Origin: Sporothrix humicola
Lineage: Eukaryota; Ascomycota; Sordariomycetes; Ophiostomatales; Ophiostomataceae
Length of the DNA: 64,000 nucleotides
Direction of reading: 5' to 3'
Assembly (NCBI GenBank): GCA_021396245.1
Contig: WNYE01000111.1
Coordinates: 1 to 64,000, forward strand
A model generated the notes under the pieces. It was not told the DNA's origin and did no database searches. It saw nothing but the letters and a program-made list of their open reading frames with translations. This document shows, in pieces, positions 10,267 to 21,008 of this stretch. A program made the position numbers and the translations under genes. The number at the start of each line of letters is the position of its first letter. The stretch's first letter is position 1.

Positions 10267-11958
10267 TCACCGCCCCAGCTCCGTCTTTGGCACTTTGACG
10301 AGGCGCGTAATGGCCGTCCCGTCGTGCAGCACATCGGCCTCTTCCTCGATCGTGTAGTTGCCCCAGGCTGGCAGCAAAACAGCCCAGACCCACCAGAAGA
10401 GCACGGCCGCCACCAGGATGGAGACGCCGACGATAGCGTAGGTTGCGTAAAACAAACTCCCGGGCGGAGGTGGAGTCTTTGGTGGGAAAAAGGGCGCCGT
10501 AATGAGGGATATGCTCAAAGCCATCTTGAGAAGGACGGCCGGGATCCACACACGGAATGGCCGCTTGAGCTCGGGGCGGGTGTATCTGAGGTATAAAAGC
10601 CCGCCCGCAATGGCCAGAGAGACAATCTGGCCAGGATAGCCTTCCACCTCCAGAATAAACGAGTAGACCTCGGCAGACGGTGGCAGTACAATTACCAGAA
10701 ACGACGGGATGTAGTGGACAATGAATCCGCCGAGTGGTGCACCGAAAGGCTTGTTGGAGGCCAGCAGTTTCGAGTATGGCAGCAAGCCCTGCCGTGCAAT
10801 CTCTTGTTTGACGCGGGCCATGGTGAAAGCGACGACCATGACGTTGCCGGCGGCCGACAGGGCAATGGCGAGCGATAAAGCGACACCGCCCACACGGCGG
10901 CCAAATATCGTCTGGAAGAAAAGGGCGCCCACAAGCTCCCCACTCCCCAAGATCGTTTCGAGGGGCACGACCAGAAAGTATGCGACGTTGATCAGTAGGT
11001 ACAAAACGCACGACGTGACAAGTGCCGACGCCGTCACCGATTTCAGCATGCGCACCGGATCCTGCACCTCGTTGAGCACATTGTTGGCGTTCTCGAGGCC
11101 CGTGTACGAGTAAAAGACCTTGAACAGCGCCGTCGAGATCGCGCCCCAGTTCCAGTCGGAGCCTGCCCATAACCCTGGAAGAGCTGTGGTAGTCGGTGCC
11201 GGCTGAACGTCCGGTCTGAAGATGACGACGAACAGGCCAGACAAGATCATAAACACCACCAGGGCCACTTTGAGCCAACCCAACACGTTCTGGATCCGGA
11301 CGCCCGTCGCCCGGAAGCAGCTGTGAATGATTGTGACGACGGTCAAGAGTCCCACAGCCAGCCCCTTCCGCAGAAACTCGCTTGGGTGCTCGACACCTGC
11401 CGCAAACAGCACGTACTGCGAGAACACGACACAGTTGGATGCAGTGAATCCGAGGAAGACAACCACGAAGATGATCAGTATCGATGCCAGGAACCGCGGA
11501 TGCCGATATGTAAACTCGAGGTAGACCTTTTCGCCGCCCGATCGTGGCAGCATGCACCCATACTCGAGTGCAATCCCCAGTCCACAGGCAGCAACGCCCG
11601 CACCAGCAACCCACAGCAGCAGAGCCAGACCGGGACTACCCACTCCTCTCAGAATGGCACCCGGCGTCGCAAAGATGCCGCTACCAATCACCCTCGAGAT
11701 CACCAGAATGTAGGCGCTCTGCCAGCTCAGCGTGCGGCCGAGGGTCGATGTTTCGGGATGGACATCGTCGTCAAACGTGCGGTAAGGTCGGACCGATCGG
11801 AGGGAGGAGGATGTCGAAGACGACGACGACGATGCAGCTTCTAAGGCAGGTATTTCGGCAGACTTTCGTGGTTCTGGGGCCACCTGGGGACTCGTCGCCG
11901 CCAGCAGCGGATACACCTCGGTGTCGTCGATGCTGTCTCGTTGATCGGTGTCGGCCAT
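10267..11958 (-). CDS. Amino-acid permease, LAT/methionine-permease-like (APC superfamily)
   Basis: Single exon, 563 residues, ATG at 11958. A 75-residue acidic/Ser-rich cytosolic N-terminus is followed by about twelve hydrophobic segments. The first helix carries GSGIFATPG (residues 92-100), the unwound substrate-binding motif of L-type/APC transporters. The sequence pattern around the second and third helices (CGLGIALEYGCMLPRSGGEKVYLEFTYR, split across residues 124-151) is that of fungal high- and low-affinity methionine permeases (Mup1/Mup3). The Ser/Thr/Lys-rich N-tail may be a site for arrestin-guided ubiquitination, as known for Mup1. Function is probably plasma-membrane uptake of methionine or related neutral amino acids; substrate is inferred from family only. 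Confidence 0.88.
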   Translation of the reverse strand: MADTDQRDSIDDTEVYPLLAATSPQVAPEPRKSAEIPALEAASSSSSSTSSSLRSVRPYRTFDDDVHPETSTLGRTLSWQSAYILVISRVIGSGIFATPGAILRGVGSPGLALLLWVAGAGVAACGLGIALEYGCMLPRSGGEKVYLEFTYRHPRFLASILIIFVVVFLGFTASNCVVFSQYVLFAAGVEHPSEFLRKGLAVGLLTVVTIIHSCFRATGVRIQNVLGWLKVALVVFMILSGLFVVIFRPDVQPAPTTTALPGLWAGSDWNWGAISTALFKVFYSYTGLENANNVLNEVQDPVRMLKSVTASALVTSCVLYLLINVAYFLVVPLETILGSGELVGALFFQTIFGRRVGGVALSLAIALSAAGNVMVVAFTMARVKQEIARQGLLPYSKLLASNKPFGAPLGGFIVHYIPSFLVIVLPPSAEVYSFILEVEGYPGQIVSLAIAGGLLYLRYTRPELKRPFRVWIPAVLLKMALSISLITAPFFPPKTPPPPGSLFYATYAIVGVSILVAAVLFWWVWAVLLPAWGNYTIEEEADVLHDGTAITRLVKVPKTELGR

Positions 11959-13098
11959 GGTTGCTGTTGTGGAAGTGAAGATGTTGAAAAGGTCACCGGG
12001 GGGTGAGGGAGGCAGGGTAGGTCGTAGGTTATATGGGCGATCTCAAAAAGTGTAAGACGGCAAACACGTCAGAGTTGCACAAACCTCACTGCTCAGCCCT
12101 TTCTGGCAAACACCATCGTCCAGTCTGAGACACTCTCACTGCGATGGCTGTCTTATCAATGTTGAGTCGTTTGCGAAAAGTGTGGTGTTTGGTCAAACTC
12201 CCCGAACTTTCGTCAGCCGGAATCCCGGACACGTTCAGCCATATTTGGAAGGTCCACAAATCAACAAATGCACAGATGGGAAGGACCTGCTACAAAAACA
12301 TAGTTTCACGCGTTTGTGGGAGGTGTTCGTGGTCGCGCCTTCCTCGCACGCCTTAAAAAGCTGACAAAAGGGGGTTGAATTGGGTGGTTGACTGGTGTCG
12401 CAGGTGCTCGCACGCCATCGCGCTCATCGCTGACGAAAAAGCGGCTACAGAGTGCTGGTGCGACTGACACAAACAGGAAAGCACTGCCTGGCACGCCTTC
12501 CCAACCACGGGCCAGAAGAGCGAGAAAACACTGTAAAAACTTGGAAAGTGCGACGCAATGCAAGATGAGACATAAGCAGTGAGATCGATGCACATGTTGT
12601 GACACGCTCTTTATTGCAGTTTTCAAGCCTCTCGTCTACTCTCACGTGTAAGTCGGATCAAAGAGACACGATTAAAGGCGACCCCCACAAAACCCTGGAT
12701 TGTGGCCCCACTAGTATGCTCGGAGTTTAGTGCAGGGATCCCCCACCACGGCCAGTCCCGACTAAGAGCCGCAGAGCAGATGTGTAAGTCAACCTCATTT
12801 GCAGGACGGACTTTTTGCCGGTGATGACTCAATTTTTTTATTTTTTTATTTGAAAATTTTGTCTCAATACACTGAAGTGCATAGGTTCATACAGTTTTAC
12901 TGTAAGAATTTTCTAGATTTTTTTTTTTTTTACTCTACATTTGAAAAACGCAGCTACGTCAAAAAAGAAATATTTTTTAAAAAAAACAGTGATCTGGTCC
13001 GCTCGCCACTTTTATATATTCAGCTTACCTGTCTGTTTTCTCTTACTGTTTCTTGACGGATTTTTTTGTGTGTTAATCTTGTTGATGATCATTTCAGT
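11959..13098. other. Intergenic, no gene seen
   Basis: GC falls sharply from about 12.8 kb rightward, with several T-rich runs. Short open frames here have no coding bias. The left part is the permease promoter. Confidence 0.6.
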
Positions 13099-13782
13099 TC
13101 AATGCGGAAAAGAATACTTGATTTTATTGCTAATTTCAGATCGAAAGCTCCAACAAAGAAACGACACGCCGAAAACAAAGCTACCCCTTAAACCATACAA
13201 AATGACCCCAGCAGTTGCCCGATTTCTGCCGTCTTTCCAGTCCTTTCGCATGATTTTCTTGGCGGCATGAAGCCGAGTTGCCAGATCTCTGTAGGTAGCA
13301 GCGTGGTTCTGGATCGCCCGGATCTGTCGACGGATTGGCTGTATGCTGTGCCGAAAGTCCATCCAGGAGACGTGTCGATGGAATGGGACAGGTTCGGGCG
13401 GGTATCGTGGCCGGTGGGAAGGGCCAGTGGGATCGGGGTAGGCGAATAGCGTATCGCCATACCCGAGACCGAGTCGAACACAAAAGGCGGCATTGTCGGC
13501 GGCGGTGACGAGGGCGGCCAGCTCGCGATCAAGACAGTCAAGGCGAATATTGACGCCGTGCAGCGTCCTCTCCGCCCGCTGAGCCAGATTCGCGCCCGGA
13601 GCTTTAATGATGGGGTCATCGAGGAAGATGTAGGTGGATGTGGGTGCTCTGCGTTTTGGGCCGTGCATGTGCGTGTAGCGGATACTTTCAAACATATAGT
13701 CATCTTCTTGGGGGTTGAGGTGTGGCGCAGGATCGTATTCGAGGTGCGCGTAGCTCGGAGCGTCGGTGTGGTTATCTGCCAC
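13099..13782 (-). CDS. Hypothetical small protein; 5' end unresolved
   Basis: A 227-codon frame with good coding bias over its first 190 codons and none over the last 35. The first codon of the open frame is GTG; the first in-frame ATG is at 13695 (MFESIRYTH). The residues before that ATG look coding (Pro/Asp/Glu-rich, C-ending codons), and a possible acceptor lies at the 5' edge, so an unrecognised upstream exon is likely. No domain is recognised. The middle is helical and rich in Arg/Ala, ending with a basic KKIMRKDWKDGRNR segment. It could be a species-restricted gene or a decayed remnant. Confidence 0.45.
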   Translation of the reverse strand: MADNHTDAPSYAHLEYDPAPHLNPQEDDYMFESIRYTHMHGPKRRAPTSTYIFLDDPIIKAPGANLAQRAERTLHGVNIRLDCLDRELAALVTAADNAAFCVRLGLGYGDTLFAYPDPTGPSHRPRYPPEPVPFHRHVSWMDFRHSIQPIRRQIRAIQNHAATYRDLATRLHAAKKIMRKDWKDGRNRATAGVILYGLRGSFVFGVSFLCWSFRSEISNKIKYSFPH

Positions 13783-14370
13783 CGTAAAAATGTTGTGGCC
13801 GTTTATGACTTAATAATGGTCATTTGTTGGAAGCGTAGGGCTAATATGTCGTGTGTTGTGAGGAAAATGACTGTGTTGCCAAACCATGTTGCCAGACTGT
13901 GTTGCCAGAGAAGGAGCAATGTTGGCGGGTCAGCCTAAATCGACTGACCTGTATGCACTGTAGCTCAGCATGCACAGCGCACCACAGCACATTACAGCGA
14001 GTACTTACAGCGCACTGCAGCGGCTACAGCGAGCGTAGTAAACCCAGCACAAATATTCGAGTCATGATGACTGGGGCGTGTGTCCGGGAGTGAGTCTGTC
14101 GCTTTAGGGCGAGGCCGCGTACCGCATCCCAGGGCACATAATATGTGAAGAAGCTTACTGATGGGAATGTGCTTGTAGTTACCAAAGCTGTAGTTTGTAT
14201 TAAATGACATGATCTGTGTAATAAATAATGCAAGAATATTTTGTTGTTTTGATATGAAAGTATGAAAAATAAATAAAAAAAACGCCAGTCTGATGAGATT
14301 TCCAAACGCCATAAATTCATTATTTTTATGTTAGAATCACATTTTGTTACCTTTCGGGCACACTCTCGTC
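13783..14370. other. Intergenic, no gene seen
   Basis: Contains a short series of near-repeats around 13,868-13,910 (GTTGCCA followed by AACC or GACTGTG) and a CAGC/CACAGC-rich stretch near 13,960-14,030. The right part, from about 14,220, is AT-rich. Confidence 0.55.
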
Positions 14371-16068
14371 TTAACTGGGAAAGTTGAGGGCCTGACCTGG
14401 CGGAATGGCGACGTTTTCCCAATTCTTGTCGCCGTCGCGGGGCGTTGGGTTTAGGAGCTGCATCTCCCGGACGCCGCAGAACAGACCGTTGCGGCCAGTG
14501 CGCGCCTCGAGGGACCACGAGTTGGACTTGCTGTTCCAGACCTCCTCGGCAAACTTGTCGCCCTCGCGGACGAGGCGGTGGGGGTTGTGTGTGGGCAACT
14601 TTGCAAACCAGGAGATGACGGCCTGCAGGGGTGCAAAGAGGCGTTCCCAGCGCTGCACGATGCGCAGTCTCCCTAGCGTTGTCGAGTCATAGGCGACGCG
14701 GACATACGGGTTCACGTAGACGCCGAGGTCGGACGGCGGCGCGCCAGAGATGCGGGCAATCCGCGAGACGTCGGCCTGCAGCAGACAGCACTCGCAGGCA
14801 TCAAAGAAGATCTCGGGCTCGTACCGAAAGCGCACAGGGACTTGGACGGCCGTTGGGTGTACGGGGTCGATGACGTGGCTGCCGGGCTTCTGGACGTCTG
14901 GGTGGGCCAGGCTGTTGTTGAGCCGCTGGAGGTATGAGGCCCGCATGGCGACCATGCCGCCCCAGCAGGACTGGACGCGGACGGCGTCGGTCTGGGCGAG
15001 CATGTCGGCGCGGGACTCGGCCTTGCCGGCGGTGCTGAAGATGGGGAAGATGGGAATGCCGTTCGAGAAACCCTCGGCGTCGCGCTGGGCGTAGAGGTCG
15101 TAGAACAAGAAGGGATTTTTGTAGTCGAGGGCACAGGCTGAGAGGTACTGGGCCTGTTCGTTTTCATTGACGTTTGTGTTGAAGAGAAGATGGGCGGCGT
15201 CGATGGGCCGGAAGGAGACATCGTTCAGAAAGAGAACACGGTTGAAGACGTAGCCCTCGACGCCTGCCAATGTGTCCAGGGGCCGTAGGGCACGGTTGCG
15301 CATCTCGGAGAGGTAGGCCAGTCTTTTCGTGCGGATGCTGCCGTCGGGCATGGTGACATTGGCAAAGTCGTCGAGGGGCACGTGCTCGTCGTTGACAACG
15401 GTGCTGCGGCACGGTAGCAGTTTCCGTAGCCGCTCGAGGGCTGAAGCGGCACGACGGCCACTGTCATTCTCGTAGATGCTCACATGGACCAGGTGAGGGC
15501 CCAGAATGCGGACCAGCTCAATGAGATTCTCGCCCCATTCGCCGGCCGCCAGGTGGCCATCTTTGTCGTAGAGACTGACACTGATAAAGATGCGCTCCTC
15601 TCGTATGTTGGCACAGCCGTGGATGCGCCCAATGCTCTCCTCGGGGCCATTGTATGCCGCCTCGCACCTTTTCTCTATCCGTTTGTAGTGGGTGGGCGGG
15701 TTGAGGTAGGAAGGGGCCAGGAACGGTGTGAGCACAAGGAGTGACACGACAATGCCAAGCGTGCACTTGAGGACCAGTCCAAAGAGCCGCCTCTTAGGGC
15801 CTCTCCTCGAAAAGCGACCGCCCCAACATGTGTACCATCTTCGACTTGCTCTTCGAGACGACTGTGACTCTGGCTTGCTCAATAGCCCCTGCTCTTGGCT
15901 CACGCTGCCATCTCTGCTGCCATATGCATCGTCTAGATCTAGATCTGGGTCTGGGTCGTCGTTGAGGGAAAAGGGTGGTGGGGAGTCAATGCCGGTGTTT
16001 GGGATGATATTGGTGTTGGCGTTGGTTTGTTGGAGAAACGCGGCACGCTCGTCGGGCGAGGCACGCAT
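14371..16068 (-). CDS. CAP59/CMT1-family alpha-mannosyltransferase-like protein
   Basis: Single exon, 565 residues, ATG at 16068. A cytosolic N-tail of about 95 residues (Asp-rich, then Arg-rich) precedes one transmembrane segment at about 96-118, giving type II Golgi topology. The lumenal part matches the cryptococcal mannosyltransferase 1/CAP59 family: SVSLYDKDG, VHVSIYENDSG, EMRNRALRP, VLFLNDVSFRP (a likely metal/nucleotide-sugar binding acidic motif), CALDYKNPFLFYDLYAQRD and the SCWGGMVAM block. The cysteine-rich FFDACECCLL segment near the C-terminal side is also typical. In Cryptococcus this family builds alpha-1,3-mannose linkages; in filamentous ascomycetes it is assumed to act on cell-wall or glycoprotein mannans. 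Family length is normal. Confidence 0.88.
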   Translation of the reverse strand: MRASPDERAAFLQQTNANTNIIPNTGIDSPPPFSLNDDPDPDLDLDDAYGSRDGSVSQEQGLLSKPESQSSRRASRRWYTCWGGRFSRRGPKRRLFGLVLKCTLGIVVSLLVLTPFLAPSYLNPPTHYKRIEKRCEAAYNGPEESIGRIHGCANIREERIFISVSLYDKDGHLAAGEWGENLIELVRILGPHLVHVSIYENDSGRRAASALERLRKLLPCRSTVVNDEHVPLDDFANVTMPDGSIRTKRLAYLSEMRNRALRPLDTLAGVEGYVFNRVLFLNDVSFRPIDAAHLLFNTNVNENEQAQYLSACALDYKNPFLFYDLYAQRDAEGFSNGIPIFPIFSTAGKAESRADMLAQTDAVRVQSCWGGMVAMRASYLQRLNNSLAHPDVQKPGSHVIDPVHPTAVQVPVRFRYEPEIFFDACECCLLQADVSRIARISGAPPSDLGVYVNPYVRVAYDSTTLGRLRIVQRWERLFAPLQAVISWFAKLPTHNPHRLVREGDKFAEEVWNSKSNSWSLEARTGRNGLFCGVREMQLLNPTPRDGDKNWENVAIPPGQALNFPS

Positions 16069-16664
16069 TGTGCAGGCAGGATCGAGGAACGTGGGATCAA
16101 TACCCGTTTATCGGTTCGTCATGGGGCCGTGTCCCGATGGACGGCTCTTCCTCTTCGGGAGCTTGCAGACACCGACAGTGCGCGACGCTGTAGCACGTGG
16201 CTCGCGGAGAGTGTGATTTCGTGAATTACCCGTTTTAGCGTAACGTCGGAAGGATCGAGGTGGGAAGGACGGGAAGGGAGGCTCGGGAGGCTCGGGAGGG
16301 ACGTTGGCCGGAGATTTCGAGGGACACGATATCAAAAAGTCGTGACGTTCGGGCAAAGCGGAGAGTACGGACTTTTGCAATGTCTCGAGGTTAAACGCGG
16401 TTGCCTGTTTTGCTGGAGCTTGCCTTTTTTACTTAGCAAGGCCAGGGGCAGATCATTTGCGTCACTGCCTCGACTTCGATTTGGTCATGCAGCCAAGACG
16501 CGCTACTGCGAATAGGGGCAGATGAATGTGGGGATGGCACGTGACACCCTTTTGGCAATTGCCCTTTTTGGGTATTTACACCCCTTTTTCCCGTTTCCAC
16601 GTTCTTGTCATTTGAATCAATTCAACTGATTTCAATTTTCTTTCATTTTTGTCTCGATTATGGC
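16069..16664. other. Intergenic, promoter of the mannosyltransferase
   Basis: Contains a tandem GGAGGCTCGG pair near 16,276-16,297. No gene. Confidence 0.55.
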
Positions 16665-18180
16665 TCACTTTTCGAGGACATTTGTAACCTCGACCGCGTC
16701 CTTTGTCGTTGCATACGCCGGCTGGTCCTCACCCTCCCGCCAAAAGAACTTGGCACCCGGATGATCGGCCGGCAGACGCACATTGCCCCCTCCAGTCAAC
16801 GTTTCTCTCGCCACGGCACCTTGCGTCGCATAATCGTCCCAGAACAGCCCTCTCTTGCGCAGCTCCGGCACAAGAAGCGTGATAATGTCGTCAAAGGTGC
16901 CCGGGATGGTGGCAAACTTGAAATTGAAGCCGTCGACATCGGCTACCTCGACCCACCGCTCAAGCTCGTCGGCGACCGTCTTGACACTGCCGATGATCTT
17001 GTTTCCCATGCCGCCGACCTGCAGGTAGTCGCCGACAGTCTTTTTCGTCCACTTTTGGCCGTCGGTGTTTGGCACTGTTGCGGCCCATCCTTTCACCAAA
17101 GTCTGGACGGCTGGCTCGTCGCCGAAACGAACGTCCTGGTCGTCGCCATACTTGTCGAGATTGTACCCCGAGAAACCGCCAAAGAGAGCCAGGGCACCCT
17201 CGCTGTTGCCGTACTTGTTGTACTCGGCAAACTTGTCGTGGGCGGCCTCGTCAGTGTCGGCGACGATGATGAGCGTGGCGGCCAAAATCTTGACAGAGTC
17301 TGGGGCGCGGCCTTGGGCGACAGCCTGCTGACGGATATCGTCGACTTGCTTGCGCACGAGCTCCGGTGTTGATCCGCCCAGGAAGACGGCCTCGGCGTGT
17401 TTGGCCGCAAAGGCTTTGCCAGCTCTGGACGTGCCGGCCTGGAAGATGAACGGTGTCCGCTGCGGGGACGGCTCGCAGATATGGGCGCCTGGCACGCGGT
17501 AATACTTGCCCTGATGGCCAATCTCGCGGACACGCGCCGGATCAGCATATCTCCTCTCGGGATCATCTGGGCCTAGGACGGCATCATCCCGCCACGAGCC
17601 CTCCCATAGCTTGTATACAACCTCCATGTACTCCTCGGCAATGTTGTATCGCTCATCGTGTTCGATCTGTGTGTCCAGTCCAAAATTGCGGGCGGCCGAC
17701 TCTAGGTACGACGTGACAACGTTCCACGCGACACGGCCGTTGGTCAAGTGGTCAAGTGTTGAGAACCGGCGCGCTAGCGAGTACGGCTGCTCGTACGTCG
17801 TGGACGACGTGACGCCGAAAGCAATGTTTTCTGTGGCGGCGGCCATAGCCGAGATGCTCAACAGGGGGTCATTGCTAGGGAGTCTACAAGTGTTAGCGAT
17901 GTTCGAATGAGACTGTTCACGGTGTGGCTTACTGCGCCCCCGACTCAATGGCCGGGTTGAGACTCTTCTTGTACACATCGTATCCGGCCAGCACGTCGGC
18001 AAAGAAGATGCAGTGGAACTTGGCCGCCTCAAGCTTTTTAGCGAGGTCAACCCAATGTTTAAGGCTCTTGTACTGTCGACCTTGATCACCAGGGAAATTG
18101 AACAGGCCCGGGTTGAGATGCGACGGTGCCTGGTGGATGAAGGCGCTCAAGATGAGCTTCTTGGGTGGTGAGGTCGACAT
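16665..18180 (-). CDS. FMN-dependent monooxygenase, NtaA/SnaA/DszA type (luciferase-like)
   Basis: Exon 1 is 18180-17933, a 49-nt intron lies at 17932-17884, and exon 2 is 17883-16665; 488 residues. The start MSTSPPKKLILSAF and blocks such as HCIFFADVLAGYDVY, TYEQPYSLARRFSTLDHL, RVAWNVVTSYLESAARNFG and PFIFQAGTSRAGKAFAAKHAEAVFLGG (the last in two parts) are diagnostic of the NtaA/SnaA/DszA branch of flavin-dependent two-component monooxygenases. Such enzymes use reduced FMN from a separate reductase and O2 to oxidise xenobiotics, sulfonates, nitrilotriacetate-like chelators or pristinamycin precursors. The divergent Dal5-family permease 1 kb upstream suggests coupled uptake and breakdown of one substrate; which one cannot be read from sequence. 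Length is normal. Confidence 0.9.
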
Positions 18181-19176
18181 TGTTGATTGATCCTGTGAGT
18201 ACCGATCTGCTTAGTCAATTCTGCACAGTTTCTCCTGATCTCGCCATCGACTGGACCCTAGATGCTTTAAATAATGTCGAAATAGCCTTGTTTTGCCTGT
18301 CTTTTCTCGCTTCGCACAAGGCTCGGAAGGATTCATGGCGCCATCGCAACTAAACCATGTCGGCAACGCGGCCCCGTCCACTAGTGCCGACTAACACCAG
18401 AATGCAGCGATGTGCAGATGTCACAGAATTGACACCCCTGTCTCCACGTTCCTTTTACCAGCAAATTCGCCAGTCGCTCCGTCGCCGGCATCACGACATG
18501 CCCAATCGTCACAATCGAGTATAGCACGCAATGACAGAAGATGCAGATATGGGAGAATATATACCACAAGAACTGCAAATAACCCGGACTCTAGCCGGGA
18601 ATGACTCTCCAATCGGTTTCTTTGTTGTATTGCGGATTTCTTGTTGTATTACGGACTGGTCCGTCCGCGCCACAACGCAACAATTTCCCGATTGAGAAAT
18701 TATATCTTGTGAAGGATCCGAATTGTGATACCACATGGGCGCGGAGATGTACAACACACCGAACATGTTGGCGATTAAATTGCAGCAAAATCGAAGCGAA
18801 TACAACTTCTCGCCGGCTTCGGGATCACGACATTCAGCCGAGTCAGGATTATTGACGTGAAATCAGACGAATCCAGGCAAAATCAGAAATATCTTCATCT
18901 TGGGTACCATCCCGGCGGAAGAGCAGAGCCGAGCATACCCACTGACTCGAAGACGTGCATATTGGCGGATGTCGCCATGTGCGCCGAGATGTCTAGATTT
19001 TGTTGTATTTATGTATTTATCTGATCACGGCTTGGCATATCTGTCAACTGCACCTCGCTTCGGCGATATATCTGTCGAGACGAGCCGCAATATTCAGCCC
19101 TGTGTCAAAGTCGGAGATTTTCACAAACCTGCAGCTTAACATTTTTGACACCCTCTGGCACAATACACAAGTCGAA
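18181..19176. promoter_or_regulatory. Shared divergent promoter, monooxygenase / Dal5-family permease
   Basis: A 996-nt region between two divergently transcribed genes. It contains a period-19 direct repeat (TTGTTGTATT at 18,622 and 18,641), each copy followed by a CGG half-site, the second of which forms a CGG-N6-CCG palindrome. No additional gene is visible. Confidence 0.6.
18652..18663. promoter_or_regulatory. CGG-N6-CCG element, candidate Zn2Cys6 regulator site
   Basis: CGGACTGGTCCG, with inner GAC/GTC also inverted except for the central two bases. CGG inverted triplets spaced by six are the geometry bound by Ppr1/UaY-type binuclear-cluster activators. Location between the divergent monooxygenase and permease fits joint induction. 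Sequence evidence only. Confidence 0.45.
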
Positions 19177-20833
19177 ATGGCAGACCTCACGAACCACGAA
19201 GAGGGCCAGCCCTCACCAGCCCAGCCCTTACCTCCCCGAAAATGGTACCAATGGTTCTCACCGGATGATACGCCTGAGGAGCGAAAGCTTCTCCTCAAGC
19301 TGGACTTGACGATCCTGCCCATTGCCCTTCTGTCGTTCTGGATCAAGAACATGGACTACAGCAACATTAGTATGTACACCTTCGGTCTACTTTATTGACA
19401 ATCTTTAACCGTGATGTAGACAACGCCTATGTCTCGGGTCTCAAGGAAGAACTGGGCTTCTACGGCAACCAGCTCGTCCAGCTGCAGACTGTCTTTACCG
19501 TCGCGTCGGTCGTCTTCCAGATTCCGTTTGCGTACCTGTTCACGGTCGTCCCGCTGCACATTCTGATCCCGACAATGGAGCTGCTGTGGGGCGTCTTCAA
19601 CCTGCTGCAGTACCGCGCCCACTCGTTTGGCGAGCTCGTGGCCTACCGGTTCATGGTCGGCGTGTTTGAGAGCGCCTTCTTTCCCGGCATGCAGTTTATC
19701 CTGGGCTCATGGTACCGGGGTGACGAGATTGCCCGCCGTGGTGCCTTTTTCTATGTCGGCCAGACGGTGGGCGCCATGTCGACAGGACTGCTGACGGGTC
19801 GGATTGCCACTTCGTTTGGCGGTCACAATGGTCTGTCGGGTTGGAGATGGATGTTTATTTTCACGTCCGTCATTACGTTCCCGATTGCCCTGCTGGGGTA
19901 CTTCTTTTATCCTGGCACGCCTCTGTCGCCCAATAAGATCTTCCTGAACGCCCACGACATCGAGGTGGCTCGCAACCGTCTTCGTCGGCATGGCCATCTG
20001 GACGGCGACGGAAAGGATGGCGAGCAGAATGATGGACCGACAACTGTGGCTCACAATCCGCACCTCGACTGGGCCACCATAAAAAAGACGCTTCGTGGCT
20101 GGAAGATTTATGTCCTTACATTCTGGGATGTCCTTTTCTGGGCTTCGGGTCTGCACGTATCTGGCGGTACCTATCTTCTCTGGATAAAGAGTCTTAATCG
20201 GTATGGTGTCACTGAACTCAACAACCTGGGATCCACTGCCCCGGCCATTGGCATCTTTTATCTTTTCTTATTCGCCTTTGCATCAGACATGTTCCTGGGC
20301 CGGCCGTGGGCTTTGTCTCTCTCCTACGGCTGGAACATGATCGGCCTCGTCATCCTGGTCGTCTGGAACGTCCCCGAATCCGCCAAGTGGTTTGCCTACA
20401 ACACCATCTATGGAGCTACCGTCATCTCGCCCGTCTTCCACGGTTGGGCCAACAACATCCTGAAGCACAACACGGCCGAGCGGGCGTTTGTGCTGGTCGT
20501 CATGAACAGCGTCTCGCAGGGCATGTCTGCCTGGATCGCCCTCGTTGTCTTCCCCACGGTCGAGGCGCCCCGATATACAAAGGGCTTCAGCTTCACGCTG
20601 GCCGTCTCGGTCGTATTTCTGCTCGTCACCCAGGTCGTCCGCCACCTGCACAATCGCGAAGAGTAAGTTGCTAACCAATATCTACCATTCAAACAAGTAC
20701 TGATATTGTCTCCAGGGCCCTCCTTGCGGAAAAATCAAACACGACCGTGGAGCATCACCAAGAGACTTCCTCCATCGAGGCTGAAGAAACAAGAGACGGA
20801 AAAGTCGTTGTCCCTGATGTCAAGGCTGTTTAA
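19177..20833 (+). CDS. MFS transporter, anion:cation symporter (Dal5/allantoate permease) family
   Basis: Exons 19177-19369, 19420-20662 and 20716-20833; introns of 50 and 53 nt with consistent phase; 517 residues. The ATG gives MADLTNHEEG followed by the family entry motif (LLLKLDLTILPIALLSFWIKNMDYSNI, spanning residues 46-68) that is typical of Dal5/Tna1/Liz1-type permeases. About twelve membrane segments follow; the central loop (RLRRHGHLDGDG region) is cytosolic. The third exon encodes only the Glu/Thr-rich C-tail. Likely imports a small organic anion such as allantoate, a vitamin, or the monooxygenase substrate. It is convergent with the protease gene 175 nt downstream. Confidence 0.9.
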
Positions 20834-21008
20834 TTTATGCATTGTGGTACTGTAGTTACAATAAGCACGCCCGGCCCGATCCTTGTGTAGCCAATACCAT
20901 TGAAGCTTGGCCCAGCCCAAAGTGGAAAAAGTGTCGCAATTTAAATATATGAAATACAAATCGTAACAATACACAGTATAACTATTCATCCCATCTACTT
21001 CCAACCTG

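Noticed and set aside
18900..19176. Earlier start for the Dal5-family permease
   Set aside because: Upstream in-frame sequence adds Cys/His/Leu-rich residues without family similarity; the ATG at 19,177 gives the conventional hydrophilic N-terminus.
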